DNA of 8,961 nt from an uncultured Flavobacteriales bacterium (GTDB taxonomy: Bacteria; Bacteroidota; Bacteroidia; Flavobacteriales; Schleiferiaceae): the NCBI GenBank assembly GCA_903821715.1, contig CAIJMB010000178.1, positions 1 to 8,961 on the forward strand, in the 5' to 3' direction. Shown here in pieces: positions 1-6,980 of this stretch (positions are counted from its first letter, which is position 1; each line of letters opens with the position of its first letter). The notes beneath the pieces were generated by a model that had not been told where the DNA came from, did no database searches, and was given only the letters and a program-made list of their open reading frames with translations. Both the position numbers and the translations under genes were made by a program.

Positions 1-329
1 ACGTGCACGAGGACGCCCAAAAGACCGACGCCTACCAGCAGAACGCCAACTTGGTGCTGCACGAGCGCGCCGAGGTTAACACTAAGCCCCAGCTCGAAAT
101 CTTTGCGGACGACGTGAAGTGTTCTCACGGCTGCACCGTGGGCCAGCTCGACGAGGACGCGCTCTTTTACCTCCGCGCCCGCGGAATCAAAGAGCCCGAA
201 GCCCGCGCCCTGCTCATGCTGGCTTTTGCCGAGGACGCCTTGGCTGGAATCGACCACCCTTCGCTCAACGCCAAGCTGCACAAGCTCATTGCAGGCAAAT
301 TGGGCGTGGATTTGACCCTCGACTTGTAA
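1..329 (+). CDS. sufD: SufD, Fe-S cluster assembly scaffold subunit (3' end only)
   Basis: This is the C-terminal part of SufD, a subunit of the cytosolic SufBCD complex that builds Fe-S clusters. The frame is open from the window edge; the first whole codon is GTG at base 3, which reads as an internal valine, so the real start lies upstream. About 108 residues are visible. The core of the beta-helix end is clear: a DAQKTDAYQ stretch, then NTKPQLEIFADDVKCSHG, then GQLDEDALFYLRARGI. The Cys-Ser-His at visible residues 40-42 matches the conserved C-x-H of SufD, whose histidine is implicated in de novo cluster assembly at the SufB-SufD interface. A helical tail follows and the gene ends in TAA. 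The family is normally about 420-450 residues, so roughly three quarters is missing. The next gene is not sufS, which often follows sufD in Bacteroidota. The identification is near certain. Confidence 0.95.
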   Translation, partial: VHEDAQKTDAYQQNANLVLHERAEVNTKPQLEIFADDVKCSHGCTVGQLDEDALFYLRARGIKEPEARALLMLAFAEDALAGIDHPSLNAKLHKLIAGKLGVDLTLDL

Positions 330-345
330 GGATTCGGTATCTTCG
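311..345 (+). promoter_or_regulatory. possible Bacteroidota-type promoter for the DUF2723 gene
   Basis: A TTTG at 311-314 and TATCTTCG at 338-345 are separated by 23 bases. They resemble the Bacteroidota -33 (TTG) and -7 (TAnnTTTG) elements, with one mismatch in the -7 box. The box ends 25 bases before the ATG at 371, which would give a short leader. The -33 part lies inside the end of sufD. This is a weak match, and read-through from the suf operon is equally possible because no terminator separates the two genes. Confidence 0.25.
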
Positions 346-370
346 CTGCTCCGTCTCAACGACTGCAGCA

Positions 371-3300
371 ATGAACAACTACCGTTTCTGGAACAACGCC
401 CTCGGCTGGACGACCTTCGTAGTCGCCCTCGTCACCTATACCCTCACCATGGAGCCCACCGTAAGCTTCTGGGACTGTGGGGAATACATCACTACCTCAG
501 TCAAGCTTGAGGTCGGACACCCTCCGGGTGCCCCCGTATTTCAGCTCGTGGCCAACGTGATGTCGCAGCTCGCCCTGGGCGACGTGACGAAGCAGGCCTA
601 CTGGGTCAACTATACGAGCGGACTGTCTTCGGCCCTCTCGATCCCCTTCTTATTTTGGACCATCACCATGCTGGCCAAAAAATTGGTGCGCGGCGAGGAA
701 TCCCTTGGCCAAAACATCGCCGTACTGGGCTCGGGCCTCGTGGGCGCCTTGGCCTTCACGTGGTCGGACTCATTCTGGTACAGCGCCGTCGAGGGTGAGG
801 TGTACGCCATGTCGAGCTTCTTTACGGCTGTGGCCTTTTGGGCAGCGCTCAAGTGGGAGGCCGCGGCGGACCACGACATGCGCGCCAACCGCTGGCTGCT
901 GCTGGTGGCCTACCTGACCGGACTCTCGGTGGGGGTTCACATCCTGGTCTTCTTGACCATTCCAGCGGTCGTCATGATCTACTTCTACAAGAACTACCCC
1001 AAGGTGACCTGGAAGACGTGGGTGGTGGCCAACGCCGTATCGGTGTTTGTGCTGGCCCTCGTATTTGCCGTGATTATTCCGGTCATTTTGCGCTTGTTCG
1101 GATTCTTTGAAATCACCGCTGTCAACAGCATTGGCTTGCCCAAAAACACGGGTTCGGTGCTGATGGTGCTCGCATTGATTGCGGGCGTGTACTTCGGAAT
1201 CCGCTGGGCCGTTAAGACCAACCGCCCCCTTGTCGAGCAGGGAATCTTGGCCGTCGTGATGCTGCTGATCGGCTACTCGAGCTTTGTGGTGCTGGCCATC
1301 CGCTCGAACGCCAACACGCCGATTGACGAGAACAACCCAGAGGACGCGATGTCGCTCTTGGCCTACTACAATCGTGAGCAGTACGGAGACTGGCCGGTGC
1401 TCTACGGGCAGAGCTTCAACAGCAAGCTCGACAGCCGCAAGCCCTACGCCGACGGATCGCCCGCCTACCTCTACAGCGAGACCACTGGAAAGTACGAGGT
1501 CGTCAACGACGGCAAGGCGGCCAAGCCGAACTACGCCAAAGACGAGGTCGGATTCTTTCCGCGCATGTGGTCTGACCAGGCTGACCACGTTGAGAACTAC
1601 CAACGGATTTTTGGCGCTAATCCTGACCAAAAAATCACCTTCTCGGAGCACTTCAAGTACTTCATGGACTACCAGGTGGGCCAGATGTGGTTCCGCTACT
1701 TTATGTGGAATTTTGCTGGACGCCAGAACGACGACCAGAACCGCTACGAGCTGATCAACGGCAACTGGATGACCGGCATCGACTTCATCGACGAGATGCG
1801 CCTTGGGCCGCAGTCGAACTTACCGGATTCGATGGCGAAGCAAGAGGGCCGCAACTACTACTACGCCCTACCGCTGCTGCTGGGATTGCTGGGGTTGTGG
1901 TTTCAGGCCAAGCGCGACCAGCGCAATGCCTGGGTGATCACGCTGCTGTTCTTGTTCACCGGCCTGGCCATTGTGGTGTACACCAACCACAAGCCGTTTG
2001 AGCCGCGCGAGCGCGACTATGCCTTTGTCGGATCCTTTTACGTCTTCGCGATTTGGGTCGGACTCGGAGTGGTAGCTCTGTACGAGTTGCTCGCCAAGTA
2101 CCGCTCGACGGCGCTTGCGCTTGGCGTGACGGTGCTGACCCTAGGGATTCCGACGCTGATGGTGGCCGAGAACTGGGACGACCACGACCGCAGCAACCGC
2201 TACGCGGCCCGCGACATCGCTAAGATGTACCTCGACAGTTGTGAACCCAACGCGATCCTGTTCACCAACGGAGACAACGACACCTTCCCGCTGTGGTACC
2301 TGCAAGAGGTAGAGGGGTACCGCACCGACGTGCGCATCGTCAACCTGTCGCTGCTCAACACGGACTGGTACATCGACATGATGAAGCGCAAGTTCTACGA
2401 CAGCGAGCCGGTTCCGTTCACCTTCAGCAAAGAAGAGTACGTGCAGGGCACCCGCGACGTGCTGTACTTCCAGGACATGGGCCTCAAGGGCCGCTGGTAC
2501 GTTCAGGACTTCTTGGACTACGCCAAGCGCAGTGACGACGGCGTGATGTTCACCGCGTTTGCCGGAACCGACAGCCCCAAAAAGCTTCCGTTCTTCCCCA
2601 TGAAGAACTTCCGGGTTCCCGTGAGTAAGGCCGACGTGGTCAAGGCAGGCCTCGCCAACGATTCGACGGCCATCCCCGAGTACATCGACTGGAACTGGGG
2701 CAGCAGCATCGTCGCCAAGCGCGACCTGATGGTGATCGACCTGATCGCGCACAACGACTGGAGCCGCCCCATCTACTTCTCGACCACGGTCGGAAGCTCA
2801 CCCAGCTCGTTCTTCTGGCTGCAGGACTACCTTCAGCTCGAGGGCTTGGTGTACCGATTTGTTCCGACGGCTTCGGCCGGAGCCGGCAACGGCTACGAGT
2901 TCGGTTCGGTCAACACCGAGAAGTGCTACAACCTGATGGTGAATCCTGAGGGAGCCGCCGGCAAGTTCAACTTTGGCAATATGGAGGTTCCGGATGTGTT
3001 CTTGGATGAGACGGTGCGCCGCTCGACCTTCAACCTGCGCGCCACCTATGCGCGCACGGCCAACGCCCTCGCTCGCGCGGGACAAACCGAGAAGGCCATT
3101 GAGGTGCTCAATACCGCAACGAGCAAGATGCCGGTGTCCAAGTTGGGCTACGACTACTTCTCACTCGGGTTGATTGAGGGCTACTACGTGGCCGGGGACG
3201 CCGAATCTGCCAAGGCCATGGCCGAAGGCTTCAAGACCGACATCGTGCAGCGACTCGAATACTTTGCGCAGTTTAAGGGCAAGCAGGCCCGCCAGGTGCG

Positions 3301-3463
3301 CAGCGAGGTCGAGGCCAACATGCAGTACCTGCAAATGCTGGCGCGCATGAACCTGCAGTACACGGTGGGCATGGCGCTTACTCAAGAGGCCTACCAAGCC
3401 GACCCGTTGGTACAGCTCTACGAGAAGTACGCCCAACAGTTCGGAATCCAGCAGCAGCAGTAA
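371..3463 (+). CDS. DUF2723 (TMEM260-like) polytopic membrane protein, probable protein O-glycosyltransferase-type enzyme
   Basis: The 1030-residue product belongs to the DUF2723 family, widespread in Bacteroidota. Its eukaryotic relative TMEM260 is a protein O-mannosyltransferase; a GT-C-type glycosyltransferase role here is inference. About eight hydrophobic segments lie near residues 11-28, 84-102, 115-130, 144-160, 174-205, 216-240, 261-280 and 290-310. A hydrophilic stretch follows (311-495), then four more segments (about 496-600) and a long soluble C-terminal part. The first loop has FWDCGE (33-38) and GHPPGAP (49-55); Asp35 and Glu38 are candidate catalytic acids of the kind GT-C enzymes carry in the first extracytoplasmic loop. 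NHKPFEPRERDYAF (539-552) and NGDNDTFPLW (633-642) are other family signatures. Residues about 886-925 look like a TPR-type helical pair, and the protein ends in QQQQ. I chose the ATG at 371 because the upstream in-frame codons overlap sufD and do not look like protein. It starts 41 bases after sufD. Confidence 0.92.
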   Translation: MNNYRFWNNALGWTTFVVALVTYTLTMEPTVSFWDCGEYITTSVKLEVGHPPGAPVFQLVANVMSQLALGDVTKQAYWVNYTSGLSSALSIPFLFWTITMLAKKLVRGEESLGQNIAVLGSGLVGALAFTWSDSFWYSAVEGEVYAMSSFFTAVAFWAALKWEAAADHDMRANRWLLLVAYLTGLSVGVHILVFLTIPAVVMIYFYKNYPKVTWKTWVVANAVSVFVLALVFAVIIPVILRLFGFFEITAVNSIGLPKNTGSVLMVLALIAGVYFGIRWAVKTNRPLVEQGILAVVMLLIGYSSFVVLAIRSNANTPIDENNPEDAMSLLAYYNREQYGDWPVLYGQSFNSKLDSRKPYADGSPAYLYSETTGKYEVVNDGKAAKPNYAKDEVGFFPRMWSDQADHVENYQRIFGANPDQKITFSEHFKYFMDYQVGQMWFRYFMWNFAGRQNDDQNRYELINGNWMTGIDFIDEMRLGPQSNLPDSMAKQEGRNYYYALPLLLGLLGLWFQAKRDQRNAWVITLLFLFTGLAIVVYTNHKPFEPRERDYAFVGSFYVFAIWVGLGVVALYELLAKYRSTALALGVTVLTLGIPTLMVAENWDDHDRSNRYAARDIAKMYLDSCEPNAILFTNGDNDTFPLWYLQEVEGYRTDVRIVNLSLLNTDWYIDMMKRKFYDSEPVPFTFSKEEYVQGTRDVLYFQDMGLKGRWYVQDFLDYAKRSDDGVMFTAFAGTDSPKKLPFFPMKNFRVPVSKADVVKAGLANDSTAIPEYIDWNWGSSIVAKRDLMVIDLIAHNDWSRPIYFSTTVGSSPSSFFWLQDYLQLEGLVYRFVPTASAGAGNGYEFGSVNTEKCYNLMVNPEGAAGKFNFGNMEVPDVFLDETVRRSTFNLRATYARTANALARAGQTEKAIEVLNTATSKMPVSKLGYDYFSLGLIEGYYVAGDAESAKAMAEGFKTDIVQRLEYFAQFKGKQARQVRSEVEANMQYLQMLARMNLQYTVGMALTQEAYQADPLVQLYEKYAQQFGIQQQQ

Positions 3464-3487
3464 GGCTGACGGGATAACGAAATAAAA

Positions 3488-3515
3488 AAAGCGGGGGCCT
3501 CAGGGCCCCCGCTTT
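3488..3515 (-). terminator. strong intrinsic terminator, probably bidirectional
   Basis: A perfect 12-bp stem (3488-3499 with 3504-3515) has a nine-pair G+C core, GCGGGGGCC with GGCCCCCGC, and a TCAG tetraloop. On the minus strand it is followed at once by a run of seven T (complement of 3484-3490), giving a textbook rho-independent terminator about 43 bases after the hppD stop. On the plus strand the hairpin begins 24 bases after the DUF2723 stop, but only TTT follows before GCG. It therefore looks strongest for the minus-strand operon and serves the plus-strand gene less well. Confidence 0.88.
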
Positions 3516-3522
3516 GCGTTTC

Positions 3523-3553
3523 GTGCGGTCCGCACAGGCGGAGCGCCACCGCC
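3523..3553. repeat. two small inverted repeats between hppD and the terminator
   Basis: GTGCGG-T-CCGCAC (3523-3535) is a perfect 6-bp-arm palindrome. GGCGG (3537-3541) and CCGCC (3549-3553) are arms around a 7-base loop. With the terminator they make three consecutive potential hairpins in the 3' untranslated part of the hppD message. They may be RNA-stabilising structures or simply chance in GC-rich DNA. Confidence 0.4.
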
Positions 3554-3557
3554 GTCA

Positions 3558-4649
3558 CTACAGCGTGCCCCGGCGTTCCTGCTCGCGCTCGATGGATTCG
3601 AAGAGGGCTTTGAAGTTGCCTTTTCCGAAGGACTTGGCGCCCTTGCGCTGGATGATTTCGATGAAGACGGTGGGACGGTCCATCAGCGGCTTAGTGAACA
3701 GCTGAAGAAGGTAGCCCTCGTCGTCGCGGTCGACTAAGATTCCGAGCTCGCGAAGCGGAGCCAAGTCTTCGTCAATCTCGCCCACACGGTCGAGCACCTC
3801 GTCGTAGTAGGTGTCGGGCACCATCAAAAAGTCGACGCCGCGGGCACGCAGGGCCGTGACGGTCTCGATGATGTTGTCGGTGGCCAGCGCCAGGTGCTGC
3901 ACGCCCGGTCCGCCGTAGAAGTCGATGTATTCCTCGATCTGCGACTTTTTGCGGCCCTCGGCCGGCTCGTTGATCGGAAACTTGATGCGCCCGTTTCCGT
4001 TGCTCATCACCTTGGACATCAGGGCGGTGTACTCGGTGCTGATGTCTTTGTCGTCAAACGAAACCAGCTGGTTGAAACCCATCACCTTGGCGTAGAACTC
4101 GACCCAGGTGTTCATTTCGCCCCAGCCCACGTTGCCGACCATATGGTCGATGAACTTCAGTCCGCAGTCGGCGGGCTGAAACTCGCGGTTCAGCGGAATG
4201 TAGCCGGGCATAAAGGCGCCGCGGTAGTTTGTGCGCTCCACAAACACGTGCACGGTGTCGCCGTAGGCCTTGATTCCGGCCATCACCACGCTGCCGTGCT
4301 CGTCGGTCAGGGTGTAGGGCTCAAAGGCGGATTCGGCGCCGCGCGAAGTCGTCTCCTTCCAGCTTTGGGTGGCGTCGTCGACCCATAGGGCTACATTTTT
4401 GACGCCGTCGCCGTGCGTGACCAAGTGGTCGTTGATGGGGCTCGAAGCCGTCAGCGCCGAGGTGAGGACGAGGACGATCTTGTCCTGCTTCAGGACGTAG
4501 GACGTGCGGTCTTTGAGTCCGGTTTCGAGTCCGGCATAGGCCAGATCCTGAAAGCCAAAGGCCGTTTTAAAGTAGTGGGCGGACTGCTTGGCGTTGCCGA
4601 CGTAGAGCTCTACGTGGTCGGTGCCGTTCAAGGGTAGAAAATCAGACAT
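3558..4649 (-). CDS. hppD: 4-hydroxyphenylpyruvate dioxygenase
   Basis: This Fe(II) enzyme converts 4-hydroxyphenylpyruvate and O2 to homogentisate and CO2, the second step of tyrosine breakdown. The 363-residue length is normal for bacterial HPPD. Two VOC-fold halves are visible: an N-terminal half with a GTDHVELYVGNA start (9-20), and a catalytic half beginning near FIDHMVGNV (167-174). The expected 2-His-1-Glu iron ligands are His169 (in IDHMVG), His252 (in GGPGVQHLAL, 246-255) and Glu331 (in FIEIIQRKG, 329-337). The C-terminal helix has the usual GKGNFKALFESIEREQ wording, so the protein is intact. The ATG at 4649 gives the standard N-terminus. It is the last gene of the trhO-hmgA-hppD unit, 44 bases after hmgA, and a strong terminator follows. 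The gap contains a heptanucleotide repeat and a possible promoter of its own. The identification is near certain. Confidence 0.97.
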   Translation of the reverse strand: MSDFLPLNGTDHVELYVGNAKQSAHYFKTAFGFQDLAYAGLETGLKDRTSYVLKQDKIVLVLTSALTASSPINDHLVTHGDGVKNVALWVDDATQSWKETTSRGAESAFEPYTLTDEHGSVVMAGIKAYGDTVHVFVERTNYRGAFMPGYIPLNREFQPADCGLKFIDHMVGNVGWGEMNTWVEFYAKVMGFNQLVSFDDKDISTEYTALMSKVMSNGNGRIKFPINEPAEGRKKSQIEEYIDFYGGPGVQHLALATDNIIETVTALRARGVDFLMVPDTYYDEVLDRVGEIDEDLAPLRELGILVDRDDEGYLLQLFTKPLMDRPTVFIEIIQRKGAKSFGKGNFKALFESIEREQERRGTL

Positions 4650-4653
4650 GGTG

Positions 4654-4661
4654 CGAAATTA
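4654..4661 (-). promoter_or_regulatory. possible -7 promoter element for hppD
   Basis: On the minus strand the sequence reads TAATTTCG, CACC, ATG. TAATTTCG differs from the Bacteroidota -7 consensus TAnnTTTG at one base. It ends four bases before the start codon, the same distance as at trhO and one base less than at tdh. A transcript from it would start at or very near the ATG, so it would be leaderless. No well-spaced TTG is present; an ideal one would fall in the middle heptad of the adjacent repeat, which reads TTA. hppD may instead be transcribed only by read-through from hmgA. Confidence 0.3.
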
Positions 4662-4703
4662 AAGCCAACGAGCAACTAGTAACTAGCAACTCGTTAAAGC
4701 CAA
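4659..4703. repeat. heptanucleotide tandem repeat flanked by a 10-bp direct repeat
   Basis: Three tandem copies of a 7-base unit fill 4671-4691: AGCAACT, AGTAACT, AGCAACT. Outside them, AACGAG (4667-4672) and CTCGTT (4690-4695) form an inverted repeat. TTAAAGCCAA occurs twice, at 4659-4668 and 4694-4703, 35 bases apart; the second copy includes the hmgA stop codon. The block fills most of the 44-base hmgA-hppD gap. It looks like a short tandemly repeated element or the product of a local duplication, and it lies exactly where an hppD promoter would be. Confidence 0.8.
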
Positions 4704-5851
4704 GATTGGGTATAGTTCGGCCACTCGATGTCGAGGGCGGCCTGCGTCAGGCGCAGTGGGCGAAAGGTGTCGACCATTACGGCGAGCTCGTGCGTTTCCT
4801 TTTGGCCGATCGAGCGCTCGTAGGCGCCGGGGTGCGGACCGTGTGGAATTCCGCCCGGATGCAGCGAAATAAAGCCCTTTTCGACGTGGTTGCGGCTCAT
4901 AAAGTCGCCGTCGACGTAGTACAGCACCTCGTCAGAGTCAATGTTCGAGTGGTTGTAGGGGGCCGGAATCGCCTTGGGGTGGTAGTCGTACATACGGGGC
5001 GCAAACGTGCAGACCACGAAGTTGTGGCCCTCAAACGTTTGGTGCACGGGCGGCGGCTGGTGGATGCGGCCGGTGATCGGCTCAAAGTCACGCGCGTTGA
5101 AGGCGTAGGGGTAGTGGTAGCCATCCCAGCCCACCACGTCAAACGGGTGCGACGCGTAGACCACGTCGTAGATCAGGCCCTCTTTTTTGATCTTGATGGT
5201 GAATTCGCCCAGGGCGTCGGTGGGCGCCAAGTAGGTCGGTCGGCGCAGGTCGCGTTCGCAGAATGGCGAGTGCTCGAGGAGCTGGCCAAACTCGTTGCGG
5301 TAGCGCTTGGGTGTCAAAATCGGAGACCGCGACTCGGTGATGAAGAGGCGGTTGTCGGGCGTATCGAAGGTGATTTGGTAGATGGTTCCGCGCGGAATCA
5401 CCAGGTAGTCCCACTCGCCGAACGCGAGGGTTCCGAACAGCGAAGTCAGCACGCCGCTGCCTTGGTGCACAAAAATGAGCTCGTCAGAGTCGCCGTTTTT
5501 GTAGAAGTAGCCGTCGGTTCCGCGCGTGGGCGCCGCGTTCTGCAGGGCCACGTCGTCGTTGAAGAGCACCGTGGTGCGCGACGCCAAAAAGTCTTCGGCG
5601 GGCTTCACGTTGAAGCCCTGGAGCATGCGCGGGTTGAGGTTGTGGCCGAGGGCGGCAACGGGGCGGGCGTCGACGGGTTCCGAAATCGTGCGGATCATCG
5701 TCGGGCGGTGCAGGTGGTAGAGCAGCGAGGCCATTCCGTGAAAGCCTTCGGTTCCGAAGAGCTGTTCGTAGTGAATGCCCGATCCGTCGGCCTTTTCAAA
5801 CACCGTGTGGCGCTTGGCGGGAATGCTTCCGAGTTGGTGGTAGAACGGCAT
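4694..5851 (-). CDS. hmgA: homogentisate 1,2-dioxygenase
   Basis: This iron enzyme opens the homogentisate ring with O2 to give maleylacetoacetate, the step after HppD. The product is 385 residues, shorter than the roughly 430-445 residues of the human and Pseudomonas enzymes; this compact form is usual in Bacteroidota. The cupin-like C-terminal half carries the metal site: PYNHSNIDSDE (298-308) supplies His301 and Glu308, and HPGGIPHGPHPG (331-342) supplies His337, all by analogy with the human His335, Glu341 and His371. The YYVDGDF stretch (311-317) after the first site is typical of the family. I chose the ATG at 5851 (MPFYHQLGS) because it lies 13 bases after the trhO stop and the 107 in-frame codons upstream overlap trhO in another frame with Ser/Thr/Pro-rich nonsense. 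It has no Shine-Dalgarno sequence and is probably co-transcribed with trhO. Confidence 0.95.
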   Translation of the reverse strand: MPFYHQLGSIPAKRHTVFEKADGSGIHYEQLFGTEGFHGMASLLYHLHRPTMIRTISEPVDARPVAALGHNLNPRMLQGFNVKPAEDFLASRTTVLFNDDVALQNAAPTRGTDGYFYKNGDSDELIFVHQGSGVLTSLFGTLAFGEWDYLVIPRGTIYQITFDTPDNRLFITESRSPILTPKRYRNEFGQLLEHSPFCERDLRRPTYLAPTDALGEFTIKIKKEGLIYDVVYASHPFDVVGWDGYHYPYAFNARDFEPITGRIHQPPPVHQTFEGHNFVVCTFAPRMYDYHPKAIPAPYNHSNIDSDEVLYYVDGDFMSRNHVEKGFISLHPGGIPHGPHPGAYERSIGQKETHELAVMVDTFRPLRLTQAALDIEWPNYTQSWL

Positions 5852-5864
5852 AACGAGGGTTGTG

Positions 5865-6968
5865 TTACGTGGTTTTGGGGGCAAAAGCGCCCTGGTTGAA
5901 TTCTTCGGGGCGGGCGCGGTGGAAGCGCTTGGCTCCGCCTTGGGCGCCGACGTTGCGGCGGATTTCGGCCTGCGCCTCGTCGGGCAGGTGAATGACTTCG
6001 TGGCACTCGGCGGAACAGGTGCCTTCGTGCTCGGTCGCGCAGCTCGGACACTGCAAAAACAGCAGGTTGCAGGCTTTGTTCGCGCAGTTGGTGTGGAGGT
6101 CCCAGGGGGTTCCGCACTGGTGGCAGTGGGCGATGACGTCGTCGCTGATGCGCTCACCGAGGCGTTCGTCAAACACGAAATTCACGCCCTTGAACGTGTT
6201 TTCGAGGCCCTCCTGCTTCACTTGGCGGATGTAGTCGATGATTCCGCCGTGCAGCTGGTTGACGTTCTGAAACCCGTGGTGCTTCAGGTAGGCTGAGGTT
6301 TTTTCACAGCGGACTCCGCCCGTGCAGTACAGCAGCACCGGAGCGTCCTCTTTGCCGCGCAGTTTTTGGAGCACCTCGGGCAGCTCCTCGCGAAAGGTGT
6401 CGGCCTCGGGCAGCACCGCGCCCACGAAGTGGCCGACTTCGGACTCGTAGTGGTTGCGCATGTCGACCACCACGGCGTTGCCGGCCTTCATGAGCTCGTT
6501 CCACTCGGCGGCGGTCAAGTGGCGGCCCACGTCGGTCACGTCGTACTCGTCTTCGGCGAGGCCGTCGGCCACAATTTGGTGGCGGACCTTAATGGTCAGC
6601 TTCAAAAAGGACTTCCCGTCGTCTTCGACGGCGAACTTAAAGGGCATGCGGTCGAATTCCGTCCACGCATACAGGGCGTCGGCATAGGCGGCCCAGTGGG
6701 GTTCGGGCACGCTGATTTGGGCGTTGATGCCCTCGCGGGCGACGTAGACTCGGCCAAAGACGCCCAGCGCATCCCATTCTGCAAAAAGTTGGTCGCGCAC
6801 GGCCTTGGGGTCGTCAAGGCGCACGTAGCGGTAGAACGACACGGTACGGCGCGCAAAGGGCTCGGCCGCCAGACGGCGCTCCAAGGTGGCGCGGTCGTAG
6901 AGGTTGCGCAGCGCAGGCTTTCGGCGCTTTTTGGGCGAATCGGATTGCGGGTCGTGCGAAGGGTCCAT
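5865..6968 (-). CDS. trhO: oxygen-dependent tRNA uridine(34) hydroxylase (rhodanese-family, YceA/TrhO)
   Basis: TrhO hydroxylates uridine 34 of certain tRNAs to 5-hydroxyuridine using O2, affecting wobble decoding. From the ATG at 6968 the product is 367 residues, close to the roughly 350 of Escherichia coli TrhO. It has an N-terminal ferredoxin-like domain with SFYRYVRLDDP (44-54) and VAREGINAQIS (76-86). The rhodanese domain carries the active loop CTGGVRC (215-221), giving the C-x4-R pattern with Cys215 as the likely catalytic residue, followed by EKTSAYLKHHGF. A C-terminal Cys-rich part has Cys282, 285, 295, 300, 307, 310, 318 and 322, probably structural. An ATG at 7010 is in frame, but its 14 extra residues do not look conserved and would place the start upstream of the likely promoter, so I prefer 6968. 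It is the first gene of the unit with hmgA and hppD, an unusual partnership. Confidence 0.93.
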   Translation of the reverse strand: MDPSHDPQSDSPKKRRKPALRNLYDRATLERRLAAEPFARRTVSFYRYVRLDDPKAVRDQLFAEWDALGVFGRVYVAREGINAQISVPEPHWAAYADALYAWTEFDRMPFKFAVEDDGKSFLKLTIKVRHQIVADGLAEDEYDVTDVGRHLTAAEWNELMKAGNAVVVDMRNHYESEVGHFVGAVLPEADTFREELPEVLQKLRGKEDAPVLLYCTGGVRCEKTSAYLKHHGFQNVNQLHGGIIDYIRQVKQEGLENTFKGVNFVFDERLGERISDDVIAHCHQCGTPWDLHTNCANKACNLLFLQCPSCATEHEGTCSAECHEVIHLPDEAQAEIRRNVGAQGGAKRFHRARPEEFNQGAFAPKTT

Positions 6969-6972
6969 GGTA

Positions 6973-6980
6973 CAAAGTTC
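6973..6980 (-). promoter_or_regulatory. -7 promoter element for trhO-hmgA-hppD, giving a leaderless start
   Basis: On the minus strand the sequence reads GAACTTTG, TACC, ATG. GAACTTTG keeps the AnnTTTG part of the Bacteroidota -7 consensus TAnnTTTG and ends four bases before the trhO ATG at 6968. Transcription would then begin at or next to the start codon. I see no clear -33 TTG at 17-23 bases upstream. The box supports the 6968 start over 7010. Confidence 0.42.

Noticed and set aside
770..1651. Open frame of 293 codons on the minus strand, opposite the DUF2723 gene
   Set aside because: It is antisense to conserved membrane-protein sequence, and its composition is that of a reverse-strand shadow.
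4706..5899. Open frame of 397 codons on the plus strand, opposite hmgA
   Set aside because: It is antisense to a clear homogentisate dioxygenase. The protein is Val/Arg/Gly-rich without recognisable motifs, as expected from the reverse of GC-rich coding DNA.
5852..6172. 107-codon N-terminal extension of hmgA
   Set aside because: It overlaps trhO in another frame and is low-complexity Ser/Thr/Pro/Ala. The family N-terminus begins at the ATG at 5851.
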